From assembly GCA_025351745.1 (NCBI GenBank), contig JANXVI010000160.1:72890-112023 (forward strand): a DNA stretch of 39,134 nucleotides. The letters run 5' to 3'. Under the pieces are notes generated by a model. It was not told the origin of the DNA and did not search any database. It was given only the letters and a program-made list of their open reading frames with translations. A program made the translations under genes and the position numbers. The stretch is from Rhodoferax sp. GTDB taxonomy: Bacteria; Pseudomonadota; Gammaproteobacteria; Burkholderiales; Burkholderiaceae_C. The stretch's first letter is position 1; every line of letters starts with the position of its first letter. Below are positions 10,048 to 20,605 of the stretch, in pieces.

Positions 10048-11205
10048 ATGAAAAACTTTAAACCACTGTATTGGGTGGGACTTGCAGGGCTGGGCTCAGT
10101 CTTGGCAACATCGGCGCTGGCGCAAGACAGCAAGTACTACTATTGGGGTCTCGGTGTGGGTCAATCGCAATCTCAGATTGATGACCGGCAGACCACCAAC
10201 AGCCTGTTGCGCACATCGAACAGCCCGGGCTCGTTTACCAGCGAACGCCAAGACACCGGTTACAAGGTGTTTGGCGGCTACCAGTTCAACAGGAATATCG
10301 GCTTGGAACTGGGCTATTTCAACCTCGGCAAGTTCACCTACATTACATCCCTTCCCGGCGGCGCGCTGAATGGCCGCTATGAAACAGAAGGTATCAATCT
10401 GGACTTGGTGGGCACCATGCCCTTGAGCGAAAAATGGTCAGCATTGGCACGCGTTGGCGCACAGTACGCAAACACCCGCGATGCGTTCGGCGGACCAGGA
10501 TTGCCAGCCTCAGCGTCCAAAGACAATAGCCAACGCGACACCAATGTCAAAGTGGGCTTGGGACTTCAGTACGAATTGACGCCTTCCATCTTTGTGCGGG
10601 CAGAAGCCGAGCGCTTCCGCGTCAAGGACGGTATTGGTAGCAATGGCGATGTCAATTACTACTCTATGTCGCTGGTGTTCCCCATCGGACGCCGTGCAGC
10701 TACACCGGTGGCAGCACCGATGCCAGCCGTCTACGTAGCACCCACACCACCACCAGCCCCCGAGCGGGTCATGGCGCCGCCTCCGCCCGCACCGACTCCC
10801 CCACCTGCTCCTGTGGCCATGCCGCGTAAAGTGCAGTTCTCGGCCGATTCGTTGTTCACTTTCAACAAGGCTCAGGTGCGCCCCGAGGGACGCACTGCGC
10901 TTGACGCATTTTCCCGCAACCTGCAGGGTACCCGATTCAGCAATATCTCTGTTGAAGGCAACACCGACCGTATCGGCTCCGATGCCTACAACCAAAAACT
11001 GTCGCAGGAACGTGCGGACGCGGTCAAGGCCTACCTTGTATCGAACGGTGGCATCGATGCCAGCAAGATCTCCGCCAAGGGACGCGGCGAAACCAATCCT
11101 GTGACTAAGCCAGGTGACTGCAAGGGCAACAAGCCCACGCCGAGCCTGATTGCCTGCCTGCAGCCTGACCGTCGCGTGGATGTGGTTGTGACCGGTGAAC
11201 GTTAA
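10048..11205 (+). CDS. OmpA family outer-membrane protein (beta-barrel + Pro-rich linker + OmpA C-terminal domain)
   Basis: Start at MKNFKPLYWVGLAGLGSVLATSALAQ (signal peptide); barrel-like YYYWGLGVGQSQSQ; linker APPPPAPTPPPAP; OmpA motif GNTDRIGSDAYNQKLSQERADAVKAYL. Confidence 0.92.
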   Translation: MKNFKPLYWVGLAGLGSVLATSALAQDSKYYYWGLGVGQSQSQIDDRQTTNSLLRTSNSPGSFTSERQDTGYKVFGGYQFNRNIGLELGYFNLGKFTYITSLPGGALNGRYETEGINLDLVGTMPLSEKWSALARVGAQYANTRDAFGGPGLPASASKDNSQRDTNVKVGLGLQYELTPSIFVRAEAERFRVKDGIGSNGDVNYYSMSLVFPIGRRAATPVAAPMPAVYVAPTPPPAPERVMAPPPPAPTPPPAPVAMPRKVQFSADSLFTFNKAQVRPEGRTALDAFSRNLQGTRFSNISVEGNTDRIGSDAYNQKLSQERADAVKAYLVSNGGIDASKISAKGRGETNPVTKPGDCKGNKPTPSLIACLQPDRRVDVVVTGER

Positions 11206-11246
11206 TCCTTATCCATCCATTTGAACCATTTAATCAAGGAAAACCC

Positions 11247-11858
11247 ATGAAATCCAACACTCTGAACTACGCTGTTATCGCTCTGTTTCTGTCTTTTGGT
11301 GTAGCGGCCCACGCTGACACCATGTCCAAGGCCGAATTTAAGAGCGCCAAGGAAAAGATTGCATCCGAATACAAGGCCGCTCTGGTACCGTGCGACACCA
11401 TGTCGGGCAACCCCAAGAAGCTTTGCGTGACAGAAGCCAAGGGCAACAAAAAAATGGCCTTGGCAAACCTCGATGCTAGCAACGAGCCATCTCCCAAGAC
11501 CCAACGCAAAGCCAGCGACGCCAAAGCGGAAGCCACCTATGACCTGGCCAAACAAAAGTGCCAGGATCAAACTGGCAATGCCAAAGATGTCTGCATCAAG
11601 GAAGCCAAGGCAGCCGACATTGCCTCCAAGGCCGATGCCAAGGCGATGATGAAGACAAAAGATGCCAATGCGGACATGCGCGCCACAACCAATAAGGCCG
11701 CCACCAAGGCCAGCGAAAAAGCCAGCGATGCCCGCAATGAAGCAGCCGTCGACAAGGCCGATGCACAGTACAAAGTCGAGAAAGAAAAATGCGACGCAAT
11801 GGCTGGCGCCGCCAAAGACAACTGCATGGCCCAGGCCAAGGCACGCTTCGGCAAGTAA
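11247..11858 (+). CDS. Secreted Ala/Lys-rich helical protein with three CX10C repeats
   Basis: Signal peptide MKSNTLNYAVIALFLSFGVAAHA; repeated motifs CDTMSGNPKKLC, CQDQTGNAKDVC, CDAMAGAAKDNC. Confidence 0.8.
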   Translation: MKSNTLNYAVIALFLSFGVAAHADTMSKAEFKSAKEKIASEYKAALVPCDTMSGNPKKLCVTEAKGNKKMALANLDASNEPSPKTQRKASDAKAEATYDLAKQKCQDQTGNAKDVCIKEAKAADIASKADAKAMMKTKDANADMRATTNKAATKASEKASDARNEAAVDKADAQYKVEKEKCDAMAGAAKDNCMAQAKARFGK

Positions 11859-11893
11859 TGCAACTTAGCTTTTAAACAACTCTGGAGAACCCC

Positions 11894-12184
11894 ATGTCCA
11901 ACAACTTTACTGACGCATCCAACAGCTTCATCGACCATGCGACCCATACTGCCGGTGATGCGATCCAAAGCACCCAGCGCCTGGCGACCCAGGCCATGGA
12001 TGGCGTGTCGAGTTCCTTGCAATCGGCACGCAAACAAATGAAGGCCGGCGCCAACCAAGCAACAGACAAGACCGTCGCCTATATCCGTGACCAGCCAGTC
12101 AAGTCGGTGCTGATCGCTGTGGCGACGGGTGCGGTTCTGGTTGGCCTGACACGGATGCTCGGCTGTCCCCGCAACTCGCAGTGA
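11894..12184 (+). CDS. DUF883 (ElaB/YqjD-like) family protein
   Basis: Amphipathic helical N-terminus, C-terminal YIRDQPVKSVLIAVATGAVLVGLT membrane segment typical of YqjD/ElaB. Confidence 0.85.
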   Translation: MSNNFTDASNSFIDHATHTAGDAIQSTQRLATQAMDGVSSSLQSARKQMKAGANQATDKTVAYIRDQPVKSVLIAVATGAVLVGLTRMLGCPRNSQ

Positions 12185-12206
12185 TAGCTAGCCTGTAAGG
12201 TCTCGC

Positions 12207-12246
12207 AAAAAAGGGGCAGTGCCATATGGCACTGCCCCTTTTTTTT
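12207..12246 (+). terminator. Intrinsic, probably bidirectional terminator
   Basis: AAAAAAGGGGCAGTGCC-ATAT-GGCACTGCCCCTTTTTTTT, perfect hairpin flanked by A- and T-tracts between convergent genes. Confidence 0.95.
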
Positions 12247-12261
12247 ACTTTCACTATGCCG

Positions 12262-12420
12262 TCAAATGCGGCCCATCACCAGCAGGACCAGAAGAATCAA
12301 CACGATGAGACCCAGTCCACCACTCGGTCCCCAGCCCCAGCCGCGGCTATGGGGCCACGAAGGAAAGACGCCAATCAGGACCAGCACCAGCACAATCAGC
12401 AAAATGGTTCCTAAGCTCAT
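12262..12420 (-). CDS. DUF3309 family small membrane protein (52 aa)
   Basis: Translated by hand: MSLGTILLIVLVLVLIGVFPSWPHSRGWGWGPSGGLGLIVLILLVLLVMGRI; below the ORF-track size cutoff. Confidence 0.88.
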   Translation of the reverse strand: MSLGTILLIVLVLVLIGVFPSWPHSRGWGWGPSGGLGLIVLILLVLLVMGRI

Positions 12421-12687
12421 ATCGATCTCCTAAATTGTATAAATGTCAAAAAATGCATCGCGGGAAGCCGGGACAGAAGCCCGATCGCCACACATGCAGA
12501 ATAAGTGGCTTGCGCACTTCCCTCTGTTCGCTGGAGCACCTACAGGTGTGCGCAGAGGTGACAATCAACAACGGTCCCTGGTAAAAGGAGATATCTTTGT
12601 ATGCCTGCGCACAGACTGCGCTACGTGTGTGGTTCAATATATGTAGATCTGGGCCGCTTGGTGCCTGGCAAGTATGGGAAAAAATTT

Positions 12688-12843
12688 ATGAATCTTCACC
12701 TTGGCCTTACACCACTGATTTCGCTGCTTGCCGGCATATTGATCCTCATCATGCCCCGGCTGTTGAATTTCATTGTGGCTATCTATTTGATAGTAATTGG
12801 CCTCATTGGAATATTTGGTGCCGGCGCGATGCGCCTCAACTAG
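12688..12843 (+). CDS. DUF3096 family small membrane protein (51 aa)
   Basis: MNLHLGLTPLISLLAGILILIMPRLLNFIVAIYLIVIGLIGIFGAGAMRLN; in-frame alternative start at 12601 has a better RBS (aaaaggag). Confidence 0.82.
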   Translation: MNLHLGLTPLISLLAGILILIMPRLLNFIVAIYLIVIGLIGIFGAGAMRLN

Positions 12844-12850
12844 AGTCAGC

Positions 12851-12872
12851 CAAGCGCCGGGTGTGGCGCTTG
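12851..12872. terminator. Hairpin between convergent genes
   Basis: CAAGCGCC-gggtgt-GGCGCTTG, perfect 8-bp stem between the DUF3096 and AI-2E family genes; no U-tract. Confidence 0.5.
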
Positions 12873-12888
12873 CTGCAACGGCCCTCGG

Positions 12889-14085
12889 TCAGTCACCCAG
12901 CAATTCGCCGATCGACTTGAAGTCCTCAACGCAGTCGCAGACAACCTTGATGGCGACCAGGATTGGAACGCCCAGCAACAGGCCCCATATACCCCACAAC
13001 CACCCCCAAGCCAGCACGCCAATAAAGATGGCCAAAGGGTTCATTTTGCTGGCGCGGCTGGTGAGCCATGGGGTCAGCAGGAAAGCTTCGATGGCGTGAA
13101 TGATCAAAGAGACACCGCTCACCAACAGCGCCATCTCGATCGTACCGAATTGCAGGAAACCTACCATGGCCGAACCCATTGCTATGGTCACGCTGCCGAC
13201 GTAGGGCACAAGGTCCAGCACGCCGGCCGCAATGCCCCATACTGCTGCGTTTTCCATTCCTAAGGCCAGGAATGCGAGCCATGTGGCAACGCCTACCAAA
13301 ACGCTGGTAAAGAGCTGCACCAACAAATAGCGTTGAATCTGGTCATGGATCTGGTTCAGTGCCTGTAATGTCACTTTCTTTTTGCTCAAAGTCGGACCGG
13401 CGAGTTTGACCAGTTTGCGTCTGAACTGGTCGCCCGATGCCAGTAAGAAGAAAGTAATCAAAGCGACCATGCCGATCTGGCCGAGGCTGGCGAGCAAGCC
13501 CATGGTGCCGCTCCACAAATGGTCCTTGATATCAAACTTTGGCTTGACTACCTGCACCCGTTGCACCCCGCGGGTGACGGGTGTTGCTTGGGTGGACTCT
13601 TCTGCAACTTGTTCGAGTTGGGCTGCAGCCTTTTGCACCGTGGTCAATGCACTATCCGGCTTGCCCTGGGGCGTACGCACCGAGTCGTGCAGCTTGCGGG
13701 CGGCAGCGGGCAGTAATTCGACCAGCTTGTTGGCATCGTCACTCAGGGAATATGCCGTGGCGCCCAAACCGGTTGCAATGCCGAGAATGAGCAGTGCGGC
13801 GCTGACAGCACGGGGAATGCGCTTTGCCTGCATCCAGTTGACGATCGGCGATAACGCATAGCTAAACAGCAGACCCACCAACACCGGAATAAACACATCC
13901 GACGCCCAGCGCAACATGAAAATACTGGCCAATGTGGCTAACAATACCAGCGAAATGCTGCGCACATTCACCGGCATGTGCAGCAGCACACGCGGCACGT
14001 CGTCTACTTGCGCTACCGCACTAGACGGGTCTGATTCAGTGTTGGGGTGCTGTCGCGCATCATCGAAGTCGTTCATATGAACCAA
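12889..14085 (-). CDS. AI-2E family transporter (PerM/TqsA-like permease)
   Basis: Multi-TM protein with VLDLVPYVGSVTIAMGSAMVGFLQFG and NPLAIFIGVLAWGWLWGIWGLLLGVPILVAIKVVCD typical of the family. Confidence 0.92.
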   Translation of the reverse strand: MVHMNDFDDARQHPNTESDPSSAVAQVDDVPRVLLHMPVNVRSISLVLLATLASIFMLRWASDVFIPVLVGLLFSYALSPIVNWMQAKRIPRAVSAALLILGIATGLGATAYSLSDDANKLVELLPAAARKLHDSVRTPQGKPDSALTTVQKAAAQLEQVAEESTQATPVTRGVQRVQVVKPKFDIKDHLWSGTMGLLASLGQIGMVALITFFLLASGDQFRRKLVKLAGPTLSKKKVTLQALNQIHDQIQRYLLVQLFTSVLVGVATWLAFLALGMENAAVWGIAAGVLDLVPYVGSVTIAMGSAMVGFLQFGTIEMALLVSGVSLIIHAIEAFLLTPWLTSRASKMNPLAIFIGVLAWGWLWGIWGLLLGVPILVAIKVVCDCVEDFKSIGELLGD

Positions 14086-14099
14086 TACTACAGCAGGCG

Positions 14100-14300
14100 T
14101 TACAGATGCAAGCTTCTAATGTTGCAGACCGCACGGCGAGCGGACTGCTGGTGGTCACCCAGTCGCTTCTCGGCGGCACCGAGAACTTGGCGTTGCAACC
14201 CGCGCAATGCCTGCCTTCTGTTACCCAACAGGTCACCCGCTTGCTCTTGCACCTTACCGACAAGGGATTTGATCGTACCGTTGATCTGGTTTGCGTTCAT
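14100..14300 (-). CDS. CsbD family stress-response protein
   Basis: MNANQINGTIKSLVGKVQEQAGDLLGNRRQALRGLQRQVLGAAEKRLGD; CsbD pattern; start re-assigned to 14300. Confidence 0.82.
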   Translation of the reverse strand: MNANQINGTIKSLVGKVQEQAGDLLGNRRQALRGLQRQVLGAAEKRLGDHQQSARRAVCNIRSLHL

Positions 14301-14421
14301 GCTGGACTTTCGTTGGAAGGATGAGAGGTCGGACACCTTGGGGTGGTAATCAGCTCTTTCGTCCATCGTAGAAAATCTGGCTTTCAGGCTCCGTTCGCTA
14401 GCAGACATAGACGCAACAAAA

Positions 14422-15342
14422 TCATGCGGTTTTGTCTGGACGCAACACCAACTCCGCCGTCTGAAGTATGAGTTGCAGCGTGGCCCGCTGGGTCAGGGTG
14501 CTGGGCCGCAGGGAGCTGGTGGCCAGCGATACCTTGGTGCGCAACGGGGGCTCGTCAATGGCCCGCAACGTATACACCGAGGGACGCACGGAGTTGGCCA
14601 CCGCATGGCGCGACAGCACGGCGCTGCCCGCACCATCGGCCACCAAATCCAGAATCGCCGACACACCGTCAATCTCCAGCGCTATCTGGGGGCGGCAACC
14701 GATATTGGCCATCTCAGATTCCACCTGCATGCGGATCGCATTGGGCCGGCTGGGAATGACCAAGGGCAGCGAGGCCACATCCCGCAATGCGATAGGCCCG
14801 GGCATAGGGTGGTCGTGCAAACCAGGTGGGCGCAGTTGCACCAGAAACAGGTCTTCGTCCTGCAGTGGGGTGGTGTCGATTTCAGGGCTGGCCTGGGCGT
14901 TGTGCAGCACGGCGATATCCAGACGGCCATTGACCAGCGACTCCTGCAGGGCCACCGACAGGCCTTCACAAATGGAAATAGTGGCATCCGGCATTTGCTG
15001 GCGGAACGCGCGGGTGAGCGGCACGGTCAACAGGCGCGCCAAACTGGGTGGCATGCCCACAGCCACGCGCCCGGCCAGCGCGCCGCGCACGCGGCCCAGC
15101 TCCTCCTTGGCGCGCTCCACCTGGTGCAGGATGCCACGTCCATGGGCCAGTAGCAGCTTGCCGGCCTCGGTGGGGACGGCCCCGCGGCCATTGCGCGTTA
15201 GCAGATTTTGCCGCAGCTCCACCTCCAGCAGTCGCACCTGCCGGCTCAGCGCGGGTTGCGCCACATCGAGTGCCAGGGCGGCACGGGTGAAGCTACCCAT
15301 CTCGGCAACGCGCACGAAGTATTCAAGTTGCTTGAGGTCCAT
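14422..15342 (-). CDS. LysR family transcriptional regulator, likely regulator of the divergent protocatechuate operon
   Basis: MDLKQLEYFVRVAEMGSFTRAALALDVAQPALSRQVRLLEVELRQNLLTRNGRG LysR HTH; divergent from the lig genes; start re-assigned to 15342. Confidence 0.93.
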   Translation of the reverse strand: MDLKQLEYFVRVAEMGSFTRAALALDVAQPALSRQVRLLEVELRQNLLTRNGRGAVPTEAGKLLLAHGRGILHQVERAKEELGRVRGALAGRVAVGMPPSLARLLTVPLTRAFRQQMPDATISICEGLSVALQESLVNGRLDIAVLHNAQASPEIDTTPLQDEDLFLVQLRPPGLHDHPMPGPIALRDVASLPLVIPSRPNAIRMQVESEMANIGCRPQIALEIDGVSAILDLVADGAGSAVLSRHAVANSVRPSVYTLRAIDEPPLRTKVSLATSSLRPSTLTQRATLQLILQTAELVLRPDKTA

Positions 15343-15421
15343 GGGTCGTATTAAAAATTGGCGGAACCAACCGCAGCAGCAGAAATTCACGGCCCTGCCG
15401 CCCCTACCAAATAAATCTATT

Positions 15422-15434
15422 CGCTAGCTTAGCG
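15422..15434. promoter_or_regulatory. Candidate LysR-type operator palindrome
   Basis: CGCTA-GCT-TAGCG in the divergent LysR/SBP intergenic region. Confidence 0.35.
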
Positions 15435-15504
15435 TCAATTATGCCGATCTGGGATAGCTGCTAGTAACTGCCCGGCCTTACCGAGATGCGGGGGCAGACC
15501 CAAA

Positions 15505-16230
15505 ATGGCAACCATGTACACCAGCAGCACTGCCACCGCGCCATGGGTGCCCCTTGCCATCATTTCGTCGATGGCCACGCGCCAACTGCTGTCCGACCTA
15601 TCGGCTGCCTATACCAACCGCGCCGGCCACAGCGTCAACATCACGTCGGTAGGTGGCGTAGATGCGGTCCACCGCGTGAAGGCAGGTGAGGCTTTCGATG
15701 TCGTCGTTCTGGCAACCGACGCTATCGACCAGCTCATCGGCGCAGGATTATTGCGTGGCAATAGCAAGGTCGACTTGGTGCACTCCGGCATCGCCGCAGC
15801 CGTGCGCGCTGGCTCGCCGCCACCCCATATTGCCGACGAAGATGCCGTGCGCCAAGCCGTGCTGGGAGCCAGCACATTGGGCTACTCCACCGGTCCCAGC
15901 GGCGTGGCATTGGTTGAATTGTTCGACCGCTGGGGTATTTCCGACCAGATCAGGAACCGGGTCGTGATCGCGCCGCCCGGCGTATCGGTGGGTAGCCTGG
16001 TGGCGTCTGGCGCGGTAGCGCTGGGCTTTCAGCAACTGAGTGAGCTGATCCATGTGGAGGGCATTGCCATCGTTGGCCCCTTGCCGCAGGCGATACAAGT
16101 CACCACCACCTTTTCTGCGGCCATCACCACTGCCTGCAAGCAGACTGAAGCCGCACGGGCACTGCTGGCCTACATGGCCTCGGCCGACGCGGCCCCTGCC
16201 AAACGCAGCCAGGGCATGGTTCCTGCCTGA
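15505..16230 (+). CDS. ModA-like substrate-binding domain protein without an obvious signal peptide
   Basis: Periplasmic-binding-protein-like sequence (VKAGEAFDVVVLATDAIDQLIGAGLL...AVLGASTLGYSTGPSGVALVELFDRWGI); no clear signal peptide; no ABC permease or ATPase nearby. Confidence 0.75.
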   Translation: MATMYTSSTATAPWVPLAIISSMATRQLLSDLSAAYTNRAGHSVNITSVGGVDAVHRVKAGEAFDVVVLATDAIDQLIGAGLLRGNSKVDLVHSGIAAAVRAGSPPPHIADEDAVRQAVLGASTLGYSTGPSGVALVELFDRWGISDQIRNRVVIAPPGVSVGSLVASGAVALGFQQLSELIHVEGIAIVGPLPQAIQVTTTFSAAITTACKQTEAARALLAYMASADAAPAKRSQGMVPA

Positions 16231-16283
16231 TATGAAATTGATAGCAGCATACGTCCATTTAACGAGGGCGAGGGGCCAAAAAC
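16230..16283 (+). repeat. Dispersed short repeat, copy A
   Basis: atatgaaattgatagcagcatacgtccatttaacgagggcgaggggccaaaaac; shares core with copies at 20434 and 38281. Confidence 0.7.
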
Positions 16284-16304
16284 ACCTAAGGGAGTATCCC
16301 CACC

Positions 16305-17333
16305 ATGATCATTGACTGTCACGGCCACTACACGACCGCTCCCAAAGCGCTGGAGACCTGGCGCAACCAGCAGATTGTCGGCATCCAGGACCCCAGCGCC
16401 ATGCCCAAGGTTGCGGATTTGAAGATCAGCGACGACGAATTGCGCGAAAGCATTGAGTCCAACCAGTTGCGCTTGATGAAAGAGCGCGGTACTGATGTCA
16501 CGCTGTTCAGCCCGCGCGCCAGCTTCATGGCCCACCACATTGGAGACCTCCATGTGTCCAGCACCTGGGCTGCCATCTGCAATGAGCTGTGTTACCGCGT
16601 AAGCCAACTTTTCCCCGACCATTTTGTGCCCGTAGCCATGCTGCCGCAGAGCCCTGGGGTGGACCCGGCCACCTGTATCCCCGAACTGGAGAGATGCGTC
16701 AAAGAGTACGGCAATGTCGGCATCAACCTGAACCCTGACCCCAGCGGCGGCCATTGGACATCCCCGCCGCTGAGCGACAAGGCCTGGTTCCCCATCTACG
16801 AGAAGATGGTGGAGTACGACATTCCCGCGATGGTCCACGTTTCCACCAGTTGCAACCCTTGCTTCCACACCACCGGTGCGCACTACTTGAACGCGGATAC
16901 AACTGCTTTCATGCAGTGCCTGACCAGCGACCTGTTCAAGGATTTCCCGACGCTACGGTTTTTGATTCCACACGGCGGAGGCGCCGTGCCGTACCACTGG
17001 GGCCGCTTTCGCGGCCTGGCACAGGAGCTTAAAAAGCCGTTGCTGCAAGACCACCTGCTGAACAACATCTTCTTCGACACCTGCGTCTACCACCAGCCCG
17101 GCATAGACCTGCTGAACACTGTTATTCCGGTGAAGAACGTGCTGTTCGCCAGCGAAATGATTGGCGCCGTGCGCGGCATAGACCCCGAAACCGGCCACTA
17201 TTTCGATGACACCAAGCGGTATATCGAAGCGTCCAAGATTTTGAGTGCCGTTGACCGCCACCAGATCTACGAGGGCAATGCCAGGCGCGTGTTCCCGCGC
17301 CTGGACGCCCTACTGAGCAGCAGAAGCCAATAA
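16305..17333 (+). CDS. ligJ: 4-oxalomesaconate hydratase (LigJ/PmdE-like amidohydrolase)
   Basis: MIIDCHGHYTTAPKAL... amidohydrolase_2 start, IPHGGGAVPYHWGRFRG; position in lig cluster. Confidence 0.92.
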   Translation: MIIDCHGHYTTAPKALETWRNQQIVGIQDPSAMPKVADLKISDDELRESIESNQLRLMKERGTDVTLFSPRASFMAHHIGDLHVSSTWAAICNELCYRVSQLFPDHFVPVAMLPQSPGVDPATCIPELERCVKEYGNVGINLNPDPSGGHWTSPPLSDKAWFPIYEKMVEYDIPAMVHVSTSCNPCFHTTGAHYLNADTTAFMQCLTSDLFKDFPTLRFLIPHGGGAVPYHWGRFRGLAQELKKPLLQDHLLNNIFFDTCVYHQPGIDLLNTVIPVKNVLFASEMIGAVRGIDPETGHYFDDTKRYIEASKILSAVDRHQIYEGNARRVFPRLDALLSSRSQ

Positions 17334-17342
17334 GGTTTTTTT

Positions 17343-17382
17343 GGGGTCGGGTTCTAGACCGCAGCGAAACAGACCTTGCCCC
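17343..17382. repeat. Imperfect intergenic hairpin, related to the GGGACAGACC element
   Basis: GGGGTCGGGTTCTAGACCGCAGCGAAACAGACCTTGCCCC with T-run upstream. Confidence 0.5.
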
Positions 17383-17414
17383 AATAAAGCCGTGCCACTT
17401 ACGGAGAACAAACC

Positions 17415-18098
17415 ATGACCCAACTAGGCATAGTCCACCGCAACATCACCCGCGCCGACAAGTCTGCCGTCGACAAGCTCTCGGGCTTTGGTGTGGCGAC
17501 CATCCACGAGGCCATGGGTCGTGTCGGGCTGATGAAGCCGTATATGCGGCCCATCTACACCAGCGCCCATGTGTGCGGCACCGCAATCACGGTGCTGCTG
17601 CAACCCGGCGACAACTGGATGATGCACGTGGCCGCCGAGCAGATACAGCCCGGTGACGTGGTGGTAGCCGCCTGTACGACGGACAACGAGGATGGATTCT
17701 TTGGCGACTTGTTGGCCACATCCTTTCAGGCCCGCGGCGCTATGGGCTTGGTGATTGATGCCGGCGTGCGCGACGTGAAGGACCTCACCGAGATGAACTT
17801 CCCCGTCTTCAGCAAAGCCATCCATGCCAAGGGCACGATCAAGGCGACGCTGGGGTCGGTCAACATTCCTATCGTTTGTGCGGGTGCGCAGGTCAACCCA
17901 GGAGATGTGGTGATTGCCGACATTGACGGTGTAGTTGTTGTGCCTGCCGACATGGCGCAGAAAGTGGCGGATGCGGCCCAGGCGCGCGAAGCCAATGAAG
18001 GGGCCAAGCGGACCGTCTTTGCGTCTGGCGTGTTGGGGTTGGACTATTACAAGATGCGGGAAGGGTTGGAGAAGGCGGGGCTGCGGTATGTTGACTAG
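17415..18098 (+). CDS. ligK: 4-carboxy-4-hydroxy-2-oxoadipate aldolase (LigK/PmdF-like, RraA-fold)
   Basis: [18 protein letters not shown]...[20 protein letters not shown]...[25 protein letters not shown] typical RraA/HMG aldolase. Confidence 0.92.
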   Translation: MTQLGIVHRNITRADKSAVDKLSGFGVATIHEAMGRVGLMKPYMRPIYTSAHVCGTAITVLLQPGDNWMMHVAAEQIQPGDVVVAACTTDNEDGFFGDLLATSFQARGAMGLVIDAGVRDVKDLTEMNFPVFSKAIHAKGTIKATLGSVNIPIVCAGAQVNPGDVVIADIDGVVVVPADMAQKVADAAQAREANEGAKRTVFASGVLGLDYYKMREGLEKAGLRYVD

Positions 18099-18202
18099 AC
18101 TCGGCGATGTCCGGCTCGAAGGCAGAACGCTTTGCCGTCCAGGCTTTCGGCATGTCGCCCTTGAACAAAACAGCCTCTAGACCTCGTAGACATTGACCCT
18201 AT

Positions 18203-18236
18203 AGCTATTTAATTTATAGCACTTATCTTGCAAGCA
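18203..18236 (+). repeat. Dispersed short repeat, partial copy D
   Basis: agctatttaatttatagcacttatcttgcaagc; resembles the 5' half of the repeat only. Confidence 0.45.
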
Positions 18237-18237
18237 T

Positions 18238-19158
18238 ATGGAATTTACTAAAACACCTGGCTGGCTGGACTGGTACGCCGGGCCCGGCAAACCCCGCTTC
18301 CGACTCCCACCCGGCAGCGTGGACGCGCACTGCCACGTGTTTGGTCCCGGCGAGCAATTTCCCTACGCGCCCGAGCGCAAGTACACGCCCTGCGACGCGT
18401 CCAAGGAGCAGTTGTTTGCGCTGCGTGACCACCTGGGCTTCGACAAAAGCGTGATCGTGCAGGCCACCTGCCATGGTTCGGACAACCGGGCGCTGGTCGA
18501 TGCGCTGCTGGCGTCCAACAACAAGGCGCGGGGCGTGGCCACCGTCAAGCGGGATGTGACCGATGCCGAGCTGCGTGCCATGCACGCGGCTGGTGTGCGC
18601 GGCACGCGCTTCAACTTTGTCAAGCGTTTGGCCGACTTCACGCCGCCGGATGTGCTGCTGGAGATTGCCAACCGCATTGCGCCACTCGGCTGGCATGTTG
18701 TCGTGTACTTTGAGGCGCAGGACTTGCCGGAGCTGTACGACTTTTTTACCGCCATAGCTGACAATTTAGCCACCACGGTGGTCGTAGACCACATGGGCCG
18801 CCCGGACGTCAGCAAGCCGGTGGACGGCCCCGAGTTTGCGCTGTTTGTGAACATGCTGCGCGAGCACTCCAATATCTGGAGTAAGGTGAGCTGCCCTGAG
18901 CGGCTCAGCGTCAGCGGGCCGCCTGCGCTCCACGGCGAGCAGCATGCCTACGCCGATGTGGTGCCCTTTGCCAAGTACCTGGTCGAGACCTTCCCTGACC
19001 GCGTACTGTGGGGCACCGACTGGCCGCACCCGAATCTGAAGGACCTTATGCCGGACGATGGCCTGCTGGTGGACTACATTCCCCAGATCGCCACCACACC
19101 GGAGCTGCAACGCAAGCTGCTGGTGGACAACCCGACACGGCTGTATTGGAACCAATAA
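18238..19158 (+). CDS. ligI: 2-pyrone-4,6-dicarboxylate hydrolase (LigI/PmdD)
   Basis: PGSVDAHCHVFGPGEQFPYAPERKYTPCDAS and WGTDWPHPNLKDLMPDDGLLVDYIPQIA. Confidence 0.95.
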   Translation: MEFTKTPGWLDWYAGPGKPRFRLPPGSVDAHCHVFGPGEQFPYAPERKYTPCDASKEQLFALRDHLGFDKSVIVQATCHGSDNRALVDALLASNNKARGVATVKRDVTDAELRAMHAAGVRGTRFNFVKRLADFTPPDVLLEIANRIAPLGWHVVVYFEAQDLPELYDFFTAIADNLATTVVVDHMGRPDVSKPVDGPEFALFVNMLREHSNIWSKVSCPERLSVSGPPALHGEQHAYADVVPFAKYLVETFPDRVLWGTDWPHPNLKDLMPDDGLLVDYIPQIATTPELQRKLLVDNPTRLYWNQ

Positions 19159-19192
19159 TTTGCGGGACAGACCAAGATTTGCATCGAAATTT

Positions 19193-20544
<1,352 letters not shown>

Positions 20545-20548
20545 GCAC

Positions 20549-20584
20549 TTGCGGGACAGACCGTAGCGAAGCGGAGCTCTGTCC
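20549..20584. repeat. GGGACAGACC-type intergenic hairpin
   Basis: GGACAGA...TCTGTCC 7-bp stem; ttgcgggacagacc is identical to 19160-19173. Confidence 0.6.
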
Positions 20585-20605
20585 TCAACTGATAAGGAAA
20601 TTGCA

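Noticed and set aside
10510-10995. 161-aa minus-strand ORF
   Set aside because: Antisense to the OmpA barrel protein.
11567-12058. 163-aa minus-strand ORF with hydrophobic stretches
   Set aside because: Antisense to the Ala/Lys-rich CX10C gene and DUF883 gene; hydrophobicity is a by-product of the complementary codons.
14468-15427. 319-aa plus-strand ORF
   Set aside because: Antisense to the LysR gene; Ser/Arg-rich shadow ORF.
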